A stretch of 64,000 nucleotides of DNA from Candolleomyces eurysporus (lineage: Eukaryota > Basidiomycota > Agaricomycetes > Agaricales > Psathyrellaceae). A model generated the notes under the pieces. The model was not told the origin of the DNA. It ran no database searches and saw nothing but the letters and a program-made list of their open reading frames with translations. Position numbers and translations under genes: made by a program. This document shows positions 35,653 to 47,489 of the stretch, piece after piece; position 1 is the stretch's first letter, and the number at the start of each line of letters is the position of its first letter. Location of the stretch: contig JANBPK010000921.1 in NCBI GenBank assembly GCA_027579435.1, positions 124,001 through 188,000 of the forward strand, written 5' to 3'.

Positions 35653-37391
35653 CTACAAATTCCCCTTCTTCAGAGGTTCATCAAAGAACCCAACCTTGCC
35701 ATCAATCCAGTCTCGAATCAACATCCCTGCAATAGCGGTCACAGGTGGTAAACGGAAAGGAGGGTCGTCTGGCGATGAAGTTGGCTCTACGACGGCCTTG
35801 CGTGGCGCACTAGAATTGGGTGGAGTCAAAGCTTGAGCTGCAGCGCTTGCGTTGGTCTGATCTTCAACTGGCTTCCCTTCCACGATTTCGGCCATTTTCT
35901 TGTAATCAGATTTCCCAAACTTGGTTCCAGTACGGTGGTTTAGGACAGCGGTGACTTCTTCTCTTGTGAACCAGCGAGCATCTGGATAAAAGATCTAGTG
36001 TCAGTTACCGTCTCTCACTATTGGCATGGGTGAGACGCTTACCGACAAGCTCATTGTCAAGGTCTATCCGGATGGGCTTGGTCGAGTCTGCTCTGGCGTA
36101 GAATCCAACCATGAGGTTCGCTGGGTACGGCTAAAATCTGATTCAGGGGATGTTCATCTGCACAAGTTATATCACGCATACCCAAGGTTGTCCAGAATGA
36201 TATCGAACATCCCAGACGTGAACCCCAGCTTCCTCCCACATCTCTCTTGCTACTGCATCTTCAAAGGACTCGCCTGGCTCTATGAACCCGGCAAGTGCTG
36301 AATAGAACTTTCCAGGGTATTTACGCTATATCTGAGGTTCAGTAAGGACAGACAGTTAAATCGACAGCTGCACTTACTCCTCTGCCGAGGAGAACTTTGT
36401 CCCCCGTTTCATCGAGAGCAATCATGATAACCACAGGATCCGTCCGAGGGTGAGTGTAGTTGTTTAGCCCTTTACTACGGCAGGTATGCATGTCAATCAA
36501 CGAGGAATTCATATGGAAATGGGCAGCAACATACCCAGATGGACAGGGGCGCTTGCCAGTGTTATCTGCCCAAGGTAACAGCGTCGTGCAAGCAATCTTC
36601 CATCCACCCCACATCGAGTAAGTCGGAGACCCACACCCTGGACAAAACTTGGTGAATTTCGATGTGAGTCTGAGCGAGGTTGTTAGATGCGTAGATAGCC
36701 TACCTTGTTCCGGAAGTTCCAGTCAATCATCGACCGAGCACCGGCAAACACCCCAGCAGTGAATGAATCCAGGGTTGTCATGAGAGACCGAGGCTCCGCC
36801 CATGTAAACGTCCTCCCGTTCTTCGACAACGTACCTTCCAGCCTTTCTCGGATTTCATCCCCAGACAACCCAAGCTCCGCAACGTCCAGGGCAAAGTACG
36901 GCGTCCCCTTCAATTTCTGAACGGCCACCTCCGGGTTCTTGAATTCGGACGTCGGTAAGGCAGCGGCTACATCCCGTTCCGTTTCATGCACTCCAAGAAA
37001 CACTATCGGTGCACCACGGATGCGAACAGATTGAGTTGGAGAGTGATGTGAGTGCTCTCCCTCTTCTGTGTCGTCTGAGAGTTGATCGCCTGGTTCCTGA
37101 CCCTGTCCAAAATATGCCTCTGAGCCCAGGAAAGGCTTGACATCTTCTGTCGAGAGAAACTCCAATGACCGATCGCCTTGGGTCTGGGGAGACACTAGGA
37201 GCGGCTGGCCGCCATTAAATAGCAGCCATCGAGTATGTGGCAGCGCAATAACAGCGTTCAAAAACGAGTGGGACGTTCTGAGCCATGAAAGACGGTTCAG
37301 AGGTGATCCTCCGTAAAGATTAACGACGCTATGAGAGATTGTTATGAACCCACTCTTTTGGGGACGGTAACAACACTTACGTTGGGGGCAT
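35653..37391 (-). CDS. NPY1: NADH pyrophosphatase (Nudix, NUDT12/Npy1 type)
   Basis: Hydrolyses NADH, and NAD-capped RNA in related enzymes, to NMNH and AMP. The N-terminal domain (SWLRTSHSFLNAVI, LPHTRWLLFNGGQPLL) leads to the zinc ribbon FCPGCGSPTYSMWGGWKIAC. The Nudix box GFIEPGESFEDAVAREMWEE, continuing AGV, fits GX5EX7REUXEEXGU. GQPWPYPANLMVGF matches the NADH-specific SQPWPFP block. The short first exon encodes MPPT and was joined because the frame then runs directly into VVNLYGGSPLNRLSW. An acidic/Ser insert (SDDTEEGEHSHHSP) sits in the N-terminal domain. The C-terminal tripeptide is GNL, close to the PNL peroxisomal signal reported for mammalian NUDT12, so peroxisomal location is possible. 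Length is about 460 residues. Confidence 0.93.
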
Positions 37392-37920
37392 ATTGTGGGT
37401 TTCAGCCTGAACTGAGCTCGTTGTCACTGGTGGTGGTGAACGACCAAAGGAGAGCCGGGTAGGTGGTCTAGGGGTTGAGGGAAGACGCAATCCTTTGGTG
37501 AGTAATCAAATCACATTTGTTCGCAGCGTGTTCAGGGAATAGCCGGTCTTTCAGCTATCTCCAGCTTTATTTAGTCATCCTCTCTCAGCAATGATTACCC
37601 GCATCATCGAGCGCGTCCCTAAAGAACCGAAAGGTCGAAAGAGGTGAAGTATCGAGGATAACTGATCTGAGGTACCCGGAAGTGGCATGGTTCAGGACAA
37701 CCTTGAATTGTCAGACACATGTTGATCTGGCGGCAATCATAACAGGCCTTGGCAAGACGCACACGACCTGGACATTCACACTGACGACAACATAAAACGT
37801 AAATTCAAAGTCCATAGACAAGAAAGATAGCTAATGAACCAGCAGCATTCTCTCTTGATGTATCCCAGATTGGTTTGGTAATTGATCAGTATACTAGAGC
37901 GGTGCTCGCTCAGACTTTAG
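37392..37920. other. Intergenic region, 530 bp
   Basis: Upstream of the NADH pyrophosphatase and downstream of the coiled-coil gene. A TATTTA-like motif lies near 37570. No coding region supported. Confidence 0.45.
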
Positions 37921-39079
37921 TTAGGCTTCTCCTCGTTGACAGCGCCGTTCGACTTGTGAACCTATTCTCGAAATTGCTCGAATTAGCAACCGCCCACAGC
38001 AGGGATTAGTAGTATGAATCTGTACCAATTGGTATCTGAGCCCGACGAACTGCATGATCTTATTCAAGTTGCTATCCCTACTGTCTGAGATCTGAGGAAA
38101 CTGGTAGTCTGCGGCAAAGCCCTTGCAAGATTCCGCTGTCAATAGGTAAGTATTTCCGCAGAGAAAAGAGAAAACCGTAACGAGAAGGATTACCGTCAAG
38201 TTTGAGCAGAGAACGGAGGTCTTTGGGAAATGACTGGCTAACTGAACCGTCAGGCATAAGGAGGGTATCTAATTTCCCGTCTAGATGATCCGTTCGAAGC
38301 CTCCCATTCATACGACGACTCTCCCTAGCAGCAGTGGAGCGGAGGTCAGTTGATAATTTCAGCAAGGGAATGGTCATGTCGAAACACGTACGAGTTATGA
38401 AGGGCGACACGGGCGCGCTCGAGCTCCTGCTTGTTATCCTCGACTTCGTCCTGAAGCTCCTTCGGAATGTGAGTCTGCAAGCATGCAGCGACCTGGGCCT
38501 GAACGATGTCGTCAATTTGCAGAGATATTTCTTTCTCGACTGCTACCTAGTTAGCTCCCTTTCAATTAACAGAAATACGCGAGGATACTTTGGTCTCTCA
38601 GCTGGATAAAGGCTTGCTCGTCGAGGATGTTGTCAATGATCGCTAGGTTTGTAGAGTTCATCGGTTACTGCGCATCGAATTGCCAAGAAAACACTGGACT
38701 CACATTGAATCTCGGCGATGCCTTCCTTGTGACGCTGTTGCTGCTTTTCAAGGTCGAGAGCGACGCTGTTATGCCAAGTTTAAGGAAGCCAATTCGTGGG
38801 TCCAAAAGTAGGACAAACTCGGTGATGCGCTGATCCTCGCCGCCGTTGCCGATCGCAACTTGCATTGTCTGCCCGTGTAAGCCATCATAGGCTGCCTATA
38901 GATCATGTCCAAATGTTAATAATTCGCAATAGATGTCAGGGAATCAACAGACTGACACTGAGGGCGTCGAGCGACACGTTGGCTTGACCAAAGAGGTCCC
39001 GGGTTAACTGGCTGTCGGTGGATTGTATTTCGGTCGGTAATATGCCCAACGGTGCATCACCCGCGCTGGAGGAAGGCAT
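37921..39079 (-). CDS. Conserved-looking coiled-coil protein of unknown function
   Basis: Not recognised. Eight short exons can be joined in frame to about 250 residues: MPSSSAGDAPLGILP; AAYDGLHGQTMQVAIGNGG; VALDLEKQQQRHKEGIAEIQ; IIDNILDEQAFIQLRDQ; VAVEKEISLQIDDIVQAQV; KELQDEVEDNKQELERARV; ESRRMNGRLRTDHLDGKLD; and an end VHKSNGAVNEEKPN. Middle segments have heptad-like spacing and high Glu/Gln/Lys content, so a coiled coil is likely. No membrane segment or signal peptide is visible. The many phase-compatible introns with good donor and acceptor sites argue that the gene is real. Its function and location in the cell cannot be read from the sequence. Confidence 0.65.
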
Positions 39080-39407
39080 CGTCTGGCAGAGAATGAACTA
39101 GAAAAGGCCGAATTGGGGTTCAGTGAAGGCCTTGAGGAACAACGGGAGCTAAATGCAATGCGTAAGATATGATGTCATTGCTCTGCCGGTGTAATAAACG
39201 TCAGAGCTCCATTTCCATCACGAGCGTGGCAGCTGCGTGTTCACGATGTGATGCTAACCAAAGGGAATATAATCGTCAATGTCATTAGTTGGTAACTAGA
39301 AGACTTAACAGGAGTGATTGGTGGCTTGTTAACCCGCTGGCTCCAACGGTGCCTCGCAGGGGTTTTGTCTATGGGGATTAATACATAGTTCTGATTTAAT
39401 ATATAAA
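39080..39407. other. Intergenic region
   Basis: Promoter of the coiled-coil gene and 3' end of the ABC transporter gene. Nothing else seen. Confidence 0.45.
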
Positions 39408-42251
39408 TTATGCCTTGTCCTTAGTTTCGAATTCTGCAGCCTCGTCGTCTTCCTCGTGTACTTCTCGTTCGCCGAGGAGACTTTCGCCTGCAGCTGCATT
39501 TAGCTGTGCTGCCATCAGAGCGCGGAACCGCGAGTTTTCATGAGCAACCTAGAGGTGGAGCATGCAAATTAATTCACAGCTTCTTCCACATGTGATCAAA
39601 TCTCACCAGTTCACGGAAAGTACCAGTTTCCGTGATCTTGCCACCTGTTGGCGATGATTTATTAGACAAGTGGCGCACGGTTAAGGTGGAGGGAGGAGCT
39701 CAAACCTTCTAGAACGACGATACGACCTGCTCGTGCGATGGTGGATAATCTATGGGCAATAAATAGACAAGTTATTTGACGAGAACGAAGAATCTTTTCG
39801 ATAGCATCGTTCACCTAACGTAGAGTAAGAGACTGGAGCAGTCAGAAATATTATTGAGACTCACTCTTCGCTCAGAGGTCGCATCCAATGCACTGGTGGC
39901 CTCATCCAGCGCCAAGATCTTGGGCTTCTTCAGTAATGCCCGAGCAATCGCGAGCCTCTGTCGCTGTCCACCACTCAGGCTCAGCCTTCCAACTAGATTC
40001 GGTATGATGTTCAGTTCCACGCTGGAGAGACGGGAAGGGGCGTATCCATACTTTCGGTATCAAATCCATCTGGCATGCCCCACACAAATTCACAGTTGGC
40101 TTCCCGAGCAGCGGCTTCAATTTCTCCTCGGGTTGCATCAGGGTTGCCGTACGCAATGTTGGAGGCAATAGTCCCAGTGAAAAGGACGGGGTCTTGTGGA
40201 ACGAAACCAATTATGTTTCTCCACGAGGTGGTTGAGAATTCCCGGATGTCTGGGAAATGGAATGGCGTTGAGAATTGGAGCACCGTGAACGGACACTTAC
40301 TCACCTTTGTCATCAAAAGATATTCTGCCATCGACCGGGTCATAATACCGCATTAGGAGGGATTGAATGGAAGATTTACCCCCTCCACTCTCGCCACTAC
40401 AAGGAGGTTATGACTTTAATGTGTTCGGTTCGGAGGAATTTGCAACGACATACACGATGGCGACAGTCTCTCCAGCCTTGATTTCAAGGTTGAAACCGTT
40501 CAAGATAGTAACATTCTTCCGTGTCGGGTAATGGAATTTGACGTCCTCGAACCGAATAATCCCTTGTACGCTTGCGGGTATTTCTTCCCCTTGTCCGTGA
40601 GGGATTGCTGGTGTTCTGTCGAGAATATCGAATATTCGACCTCCAGCGCCAATGCCTCGCATGATGGACGACTGGAAAAATCAGTAATCTTTCCTATTCT
40701 GAGAATGGGTAAGGCCTTACGAAAAACGAGCTTAGAAGGCGTATGAGTAACATCACTCAACTATAAGATAGTAACATGAACCTACGTGAGCATCTGCAGT
40801 CCACTGCCAACATAGGCAGTGTAAAGGAGCAGACTTGTCAAATCTCCAACGGAAATTTCTCCACGGGAAACGAGGGTGCCACCTAAAGAAACATCAATAT
40901 CAAAGCTCCGTAATTTCCAAAGACACTTGCCATATCCCAGAAGACACAAGATTGTGAGATTACCACTCCATCCTGTTCCTCCGAAGAAGATACCACTGGC
41001 AATGGCTTCTTTCCTGGCGAGAGTCAGCACGTTGGTAACCTTTTGGTGGAACCTAGCTTCTTCCTGGGGGATGGCGTTGAAAGCTTGTACAGTGCGCAGA
41101 GCGGACAGAGATTCAGTCGCGATTTTAGTCATCTCACCCACAGCTTCCTGTGTCTGGTTAGAAAGCTTCTTGATGTATCTGCCGTATACCACCTGGACAA
41201 CGTCTCAACAAAAGGAGGTAAATAGCGAGCTATGCCGACGTACCGCTCCCAAAGATACTGGTGGGACGACTGCCATCATTAGCATGGTAAGTGTAGGAGA
41301 AACCCAGATCATGGCACCGACTGCGGGGTTGTCAGGGAAAAGTTAAGTTTCGGGAGGGTAGGTTACGCACGTCCGACCGAGGACATTACGATAGCTCGAA
41401 GACCGTCCGAGAGGTTTTGAGTGACGCTGAGATGCAATGATTAGCGTGCTATTGAGAAATCGAAGGACATTTCAATTAACTCACCTCTCGCCGACAATGC
41501 TTGTATCTGCACTAAGCCGACTGATTACGTCTCCTTCGCCTTTCTCAACGAATTCTACTTCCTGCCTGAGAGCTGCACCGTACATTCGCTCCCTTAACCT
41601 TGCCACAATCCTCTGGCCTGCCAGCCTCATGAGCATTGATCTGCCCGCGTTAGCGACGGCGCCGACAGTGAAGAGAGTAAGCAAAGCGGCAGACGCTTGC
41701 CAGATTGATAAGCCAAACGGTATTTGCTATGGTAGTATGTCAGAAACATGCGAATAATTGACCAATATACATCCACTCACTGGGCCAGTGGACGAAAAGA
41801 AATCGATGAGCTTTCCGATGGTGAATGGTACACTCATGGAAACCGCCGAGGACACAAAGAGTAGCCCCACCGCAATGAGCAAAGGTTTCCGCTCGGGCTT
41901 TGCAAGTGCAACAATCTTATTGAAAGACGATTTTCCCTGCGCATCCTTCCTGAGTGCCTGGGATACCCTTGACCAGACCGAAGGCTTCGGGGTTGAGCTG
42001 GGCTCCGAACCCGAGGTAGCTTCAGATTCTGGCGTTTTCGACGGCGTATTGGGTGTCGGGGAGGTCGAATACAGCCTTGAGAGCTTTACTTGACCCAATA
42101 TTGTCGTTGAGCGGGTGTCTGGACATCGTCGTAGCTTCGTGGGGCCCAGCCCAACCCTGAAGGAGAGTGTACCTGCAGATGTGCGGAATCCTAGGCTAAC
42201 GGCAGCTGCGGCTGGTCTGGCGCACGACCTGGCGGCCCATAACCCCAGCAT
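39408..42251 (-). CDS. MDL1: Mitochondrial ABC half-transporter, MDL1/ABCB10 type
   Basis: Half-transporter of about 700 residues (one membrane domain, one ATPase domain), expected to dimerise in the mitochondrial inner membrane. In yeast Mdl1 exports peptides from the matrix. The N-terminus is Arg/Ser/Ala-rich and lacks acidic residues for about 50 residues ([20 protein letters not shown]), a mitochondrial presequence. Membrane helices start at [20 protein letters not shown]. The ATPase domain has Walker [10 protein letters not shown] (across an intron), Q-loop [16 protein letters not shown], signature [18 protein letters not shown], Walker [13 protein letters not shown] and the H-loop [11 protein letters not shown]. 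The protein ends [10 protein letters not shown]. About eleven introns are present. It is divergent from the monoglyceride lipase, with 274 bases between. Confidence 0.92.
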
Positions 42252-42525
42252 CCCCGTCTATGAGAGACAAGTGAAGCTCCAGCTAAGAGCGCGGCGAGAA
42301 GGGGAAGGAGAAGGAAGAAGAAGAGGAACCGTTATTGAAAGCTACTAATTCGGACGAGCTTCAGCCTGACGTCGTCGTCTCGCCGTTCGGCCGCACCCTC
42401 CGGGTTGATGAGAATCACGTGCACGAGAGCGCTTAACCGGAACGGTGTCACTGATCAGGCCACAGGGGCTGCCTAATACGAAGTGCTGCGTTCAACACGA
42501 CCCTTCTCGCTCGGCTTCTCCCTCA

Positions 42526-43710
42526 ATGGCTGCCCAAGAATACACAGAGGCCTGGCTCACAGGGCCCCAGGAAACAGCAATCTACACGAGAACATACTTG
42601 CCTCCTGCCCCCAAAGCGGCAATCGTCTTCATTCATGGCTTTGCAGAGCACGTCGGACGCTATACCCACTTCCATCCTCTGTTGGCGAAGAAAGACATCG
42701 CTGTATTTGCCATCGACCAGCGAGGATTTGGGTTGACAGCTCTTGACACACAAGGGAAGAAGAGCAAGGGTAGCTCTTGGGGAAAGACATGCTGGGTTCA
42801 CCAGATGGACGACATTAATTGGGCGATCAACCACGCAAAGGAGAAGTTCAAGGACATCCCGCTCTTCCTCATGGGTCACTCCATGGTGCGTTTGTGGCGT
42901 TTCTTTGACTCTGGCTCCGTCTTTGACCGGACAGTAGGGCGGAGGTGAGGTTCTTGGCTTCGCAACCCAGGAAGAACACCCGCACAAGTCCGCCATCTCG
43001 CTGCTTTCTGGCCTCATTGCGACTAGTCCCCTGATCACTCAAGCGTCACCAGCCCCCAAGTTTTTGACATGGATTGGAGGAAAAGTCAGCATCTTGGCTC
43101 CGTACACCACAATACCTGCCGATGTCAAAGCGGAGGTACAGTGACAGTAATTCTACCCTTCAATTTTCGTTCTATTCACGCTCCTGCGAAGGACCTGTCG
43201 CACGATGAAGCTTTCAACTCGGCTTACTTGAAGGACCCTCTCATCAAGCAGTCCGGTTCTTTGAAAGGCATTAGCGACATGCTGACCAAGGGTGGAGAGC
43301 TTATCCGCAGTTCCTTTAAACGCTGGCCCAAGACCTTGCCTCTTCTGATCGTTCATGGCACAGGAGACAAGGTAGATCATCCACGGCTCTTGGCATTCAA
43401 TATCTTACAGTCTCCTCCGTTGCACAGGTTACCTCGTACGAATCTTCTCAGACTTTTGTCGATTCAATCTCGGCCGACAGCAAGAAATTGTCTCTTTATG
43501 AGGTTCGTCAAAATGAACATCGACTTTTGCTGTACTTTTGCAAACTGAATATTGTAGGGAGGCTACCACGAGCTCCAGAATGAACCCGACGGCGTGAAAG
43601 AGCGCCTTGCAGAAGAGATCATCGGCTTCGTCAATGCCAACATCTCACAAGCTGCTGCTGCACCGGCAGCTATCTCACAGGAGAATGAGGCAGCGAAGCC
43701 AAATCTTTGA
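42526..43710 (+). CDS. Monoacylglycerol lipase (alpha/beta hydrolase)
   Basis: Hydrolyses monoglycerides; in yeast Yju3 does this on lipid droplets and membranes. About 310 residues. The oxyanion segment is FIHGFAEHVGRYTHF. The nucleophile elbow GHSMGGGE is made by splicing GHSM to GGGE. An Asp-containing strand LLIVHGTGDKV and the catalytic His in GYHELQNEPDGVKERL complete the triad. The Ala-rich end (SQAAAAPAAIS) is unstructured. Introns fall in the GHSM codon region, after VKAE, after GDK and after SLYE. An in-frame ATG at 42445 could add 27 residues, but the protein family starts close to the chosen codon. Confidence 0.9.
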
Positions 43711-43880
43711 AGATGGCCGTTCCAAGTTCGGTGTAAGATAAGTAGGAGGTTCTTCGAAGCGTTTTGCTACTGTCAATCTGGAAGCCAGTTCTACCGCTCC
43801 GCAATGTACATTAGTGTTCGGACATTACTCAAGAGCATCCAAGTATAAGTTGAACAACAGTAAGATACATAGAAGAGAAG

Positions 43881-44855
43881 CTAATATCCTGCAGCACCAG
43901 GCGCGGCATCTCCCTCCCTCTTCAGCCTCAGCAGGACCTCCTTGAAACGCGACAAATCAGTGGTGTTGGCTCCCGCACGAGCCAAGGTTTTGCTCTGCGA
44001 ATTCTGCAATTCGATGAGGGAGCAGATACGCTCCCAGGTGGTTCCACTCCCGAGGAACGCAGTCTGTTCCTGCACGAATTCAGCTTCGTGATCCCTGTAA
44101 ACAGAGGTTAGATAGTTGGCTCGTATTTGGCAAATCATAAGCACGCACTTGTTTTCGCGAATGTTCCTCTCCTTCTTCTTCGCGTACTCTTCGTAGAACT
44201 CGTCGATAGCACGCTCGGCTTTTGAGATGGTGTTTTGTTGGCGTTCCTTAGCTGAAGCCTCGCGAGCCTCAATCTCAGCGCGTTGCTTCTCCCGCCATTC
44301 ACTGTAACACACAGCGATGAGATTGCGGACGAGAAGATTATAAGATATGTTCGTACCGAATGACCTCAGGCTCCTCCTCGGGGATTTGTTGTGTCAAGAT
44401 GGGGGTGGAAGAGAGAGCCGATGGCTGAGGTCGAGGGGCGAATGTCGGAGTGAATGACGAGGTTTGCTGGACGAGCGGTGGCTGCGGAGGGGTCTGTCAC
44501 GATAAATTAGTCCAGTCCAGCTTCATGTAAATTTACAGATCCAGCTAATGCTAAGTCTTCCGGGCCTCTATGGCGCGCGATGCACGTATACAAGCCAGCA
44601 AAAAGGGGGGCAGTAGCAACTCACCTCCTCGAGCTCGGGGAACTGGCTCTCGAACTTGTCCAGCTCATCATCTCCCGTCACCCTAACATGCTCGCTCCCC
44701 TTGGACTCTTCAAAGTCATCAAAGCTGTCAAACGAGAAACCGCTGGAGCTCTTGGTCTGGGTTGGCTGGGACACCGGAAGTGTTGGGATGTCGCCGTCCA
44801 GAGAGATTTCGGGGAACGCTGACGCGGCGGCATCAAAGTCGATTTCGTCGTCCAT
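43881..44855 (-). CDS. CLC1: Clathrin light chain
   Basis: Regulatory subunit of the clathrin triskelion, acting on coated vesicles at the plasma membrane and trans-Golgi. About 235 residues. The acidic N-terminus is IDFDAAASAFPEISLDG, then FDSFDDFEESKG. The central part is Pro/Gln-rich. The heavy-chain-binding helix is IREWREKQRAEIEAREASAK, continuing through ISKAERAIDEFYEEYAKKK. The C-terminal domain has FVQEQTAFLGSGTTWERICS, then LSRFKEVLLRLKREG. The order and spacing fit fungal light chains. Three short introns are present. It is divergent from GEP4. Confidence 0.94.
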
Positions 44856-45061
44856 ACTGCCTGTAGAATGCGATTATTTAAATTCTAGTCCTTGGGTGTT
44901 GGATTTGAGGAAAAGGAGAACGCTCAGATGGGCGTCGTGGATGTTGTCGTGGACGTTCTGGCCTGGCTCAATCACTCATCGCTCTGGCCGTGGGAAAAAG
45001 GTATTTTTGGCGCTTACTGCCAAGTTCACTGCCAGTTGTCAGTTGGCCGTTCCCTGCAACT

Positions 45062-46096
45062 ATGCCACTCAATATTCCAGGGATATTGGTCCCCTTTCAG
45101 TTGATGATATATCCCAGACTCGTGATACCTCACTTGTCGGTAAAAGGTGCGCTTTCACTGGAGTGTCCTTACTATATGAACTAACCAAAGAGGTTCAGGA
45201 AGATATCCGCCACCTTGACTTCAAGGCGCTTCGGAAAGCTGGATATCGTGGAGCCATTTTTGACAAAGACAACTGTCTGGTACGCTCCTTATCCCGGTGT
45301 ACGACGGCAGATCTTGAATTAGCCCTTAGACTATCCCTCACCAAGACCAACTCGTTCCAGAACTACAGGTAACTCGTGTGCTGGTGTAAGAGAAGAAGCA
45401 CCACTCATTCGTTCTGCCTAGGATGCCTGGAAAGAATGCTTAGAGACGTTCGGAGAAGGCAACGTCCTCATTGTCAGCAACTCAGCTGGCACATACCTCG
45501 ACGCTGGAGGAATTCAGGTTCGTCCCTGCTCGTTCCGTGCAACGGCAACAACTTGACCCAAATTGTAGGCTGAGTCCGTTTCGCACCACCTCAACGCCCC
45601 AGTCCTACCCCACAAATCCTTCAAACCAGCTTATTCATGTATCTCTTCCGTTCGTACCTACTTCTCGTCTCTCAAGACACCGTTGAAAGATGAAGAACTC
45701 ATCGTCGTGGGTGACCGAGTCTTCACCGACGTCATTATGGCCAACCGAATGCGAAAATCAAGAATCTCGAAATCCAACAACCCACTTCAAATGTCCCTGT
45801 CCTGTGCATTCGAGAAATCCGGTACCGTCGCAACCGAGAAAGAATCCGCTGGACTAGTCGACACGTCCAAGGCCAATGGACCGCTCGCTATTCTGACCAC
45901 GGGAGTATGGAAGAGGGAGTCCATGCTTATGCGTTATCTGGAGCTAAACCTGGTGAACGCTGTACGGAAGTGGTCTAAACCCAAGTCCGATGAGCCACTA
46001 GACTCGGATACCGCAAGATTCGTCCGGGAACTGCCAGAACCACTTCCACCGAAAAGTTGGTTTGCGAAAACGCTCGATAGATTGAAACGGACATGA
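45062..46096 (+). CDS. GEP4: Mitochondrial phosphatidylglycerophosphate phosphatase Gep4
   Basis: HAD-family phosphatase that turns phosphatidylglycerophosphate into phosphatidylglycerol for cardiolipin, on the matrix side of the inner membrane. The start MPLNIPGILVPFQLMIYPRL is typical of the family. Splicing at acceptor ccaaag gives EVQEDIRHLDFKALRKAGYR. The catalytic DxD loop is FDKDNCLTIPH. LIVSNSAGTYLDAGG is HAD motif II. VGDRVFTDVIMANRM is the GDxxxTD Mg-binding motif. The C-terminal part is longer and more charged than the core and ends KTLDRLKRT. Four introns are present; the second lies inside the catalytic loop. Length is about 260 residues. Confidence 0.92.
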
Positions 46097-46433
46097 CTGT
46101 AGATAGGTCTGTTCGCCAGTGCACCACCTCCCCACTCCTTATCTACATACCTAGAGTAACATATCTGTATTACTTTTCTCTCGACGCGACGTCCGTTAAA
46201 TCAGTGCTGGAAAACATGTTTATTACAGACAATCGTTACATTGGACCAGGACAACAAGTGACTATGCTACTAGAAAGGATGCAAGATGTGATGAAGAACC
46301 GAAACTGAATGCGTGTGGGTTGGGGTATGAGATGCATGAAATGGGGTATGTAGTGCTTAGCGAAGAGGAATAGGATGGATAGATGAAATGGGTAGATAAA
46401 GGTGAAGATCAAAAGACGCATGATCCAATGAAA
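46097..46433. other. Intergenic region between convergent genes
   Basis: 3' untranslated sequence of GEP4 and of the small BTB-like gene, A/T and G/A-rich with loosely repeated gatgaaatg words. No gene supported. Confidence 0.45.
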
Positions 46434-46989
46434 CTAGGCTCCGGGGAGACTATCGAAATCGACGTTGAAAAGCCCAGAAATCATGGAACGGAAGAATGGT
46501 CGGAAAGGGAGCGTATCAAACGAGGCCTGAAGGACGAGGAAGCATTTCAAAAACTTGAACCAATCACTGGCCGTCATTTGGTAGATGGCAGGTGCGCCTG
46601 GCCTACAATAACCAGGGTCGTTAGCTAAAATGCCACAATTTACTGAAGAGGGTCTGCTTACACCGGACAGAAGACCCAGAGGTAGCGTTCGAAATGTTTG
46701 GCACCAATAGCGCCACGGCCAGGGAGCCTCAGGGGACGAGCGTTATTGTATCGATCTCCCCCGTTTGGCGTCCAGATATCCATGGCTTCACCGAGGAGCC
46801 TGGTGAAGTTGTAAGGGAGGGCCGATAAGGCGGTGTCATCGAGTCGGAAAAGTGTGTTTCCCGCCTGTTAATCCCGTAGTGAGAGGGCGGGCATCTTGAC
46901 CAGGGTATGGGTGTATTCACCTGGATCACAACATTGCCGTCCTGATTGTAGTAGAGGGGGTGTGGAAGTGGAAAGAATATTCCTGCCAT
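46434..46989 (-). CDS. Short BTB/POZ-like protein
   Basis: About 160 residues from three exons. The start MAGIFFPLPHPLYYNQDGNV leads through VIQ into AGNTLFRLDDTALSALPYNF and LLGEAMDIWTPNGG. This resembles the first strands of mushroom BTB domains (DGNVVLQ..TLFRVH..L). Next comes GAIGAKHFERYLWVFCPV, joined through donor gtaagc to PGAPAIYQMTASDWFKFLKC and the end LFNVDFDSLPGA. The usual second half (helix-rich, with LxLS..W motifs) is shorter than in full-length relatives. Function unknown; mushroom genomes have large BTB families. The gene call rests on consistent splicing and pattern, with no catalytic motif. Confidence 0.5.
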
Positions 46990-47489
46990 AATGCCGACTA
47001 TTTGGAGGTGAGAAGGGACGGTAGGAAGGATGAGATTTGAAAACACTCACTAGATCAGGTCAGGGAGAGCTTTTGAATGAGAGAGGAGAATTGTGGGCGT
47101 CGATAGGGAGTTCCAGAGCCAGTATATGTACTTTTTCTACAGCAGTTCCTCCCATTGATATAGCTCGCATCTTGGCCAGAGTAAACAACGATCGAGGACA
47201 ACGACACGTTAGATCTGAGTCAAGGGTGTCCTGTTATGGGTGATCTTTGGGGAACGTGTTCGAGGCATTTCCCGAGAGTCTGATCGCACTGAGGAGGAGC
47301 ACAATGGATAAAGCAATGCGATATGTCGAAATTGGGATTTGGGCAAAAGGAGACTCGGCTTCTGTAGTGTCCAAAACATAGCGCTTCTTGATCTTTCTTG
47401 TTGCGATGGTAGCACAGGGTAGCCCTAGCGCTTGTGACTCGAAAAATGTCGAGCTTATCAATCTGTGTCTCGTCTAACGGGCGATCTCA
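46990..47489. other. Intergenic region, 500 bp
   Basis: Divergent promoter space between the BTB-like gene and the first aldo-keto reductase. A 75-codon minus-strand open stretch (47234-47461) shows no motif and no splice partners. Confidence 0.45.

Noticed and set aside
47234..47461. 75-codon minus-strand open frame
   Set aside because: Starts in a promoter region, shows no motif and no splice continuation.
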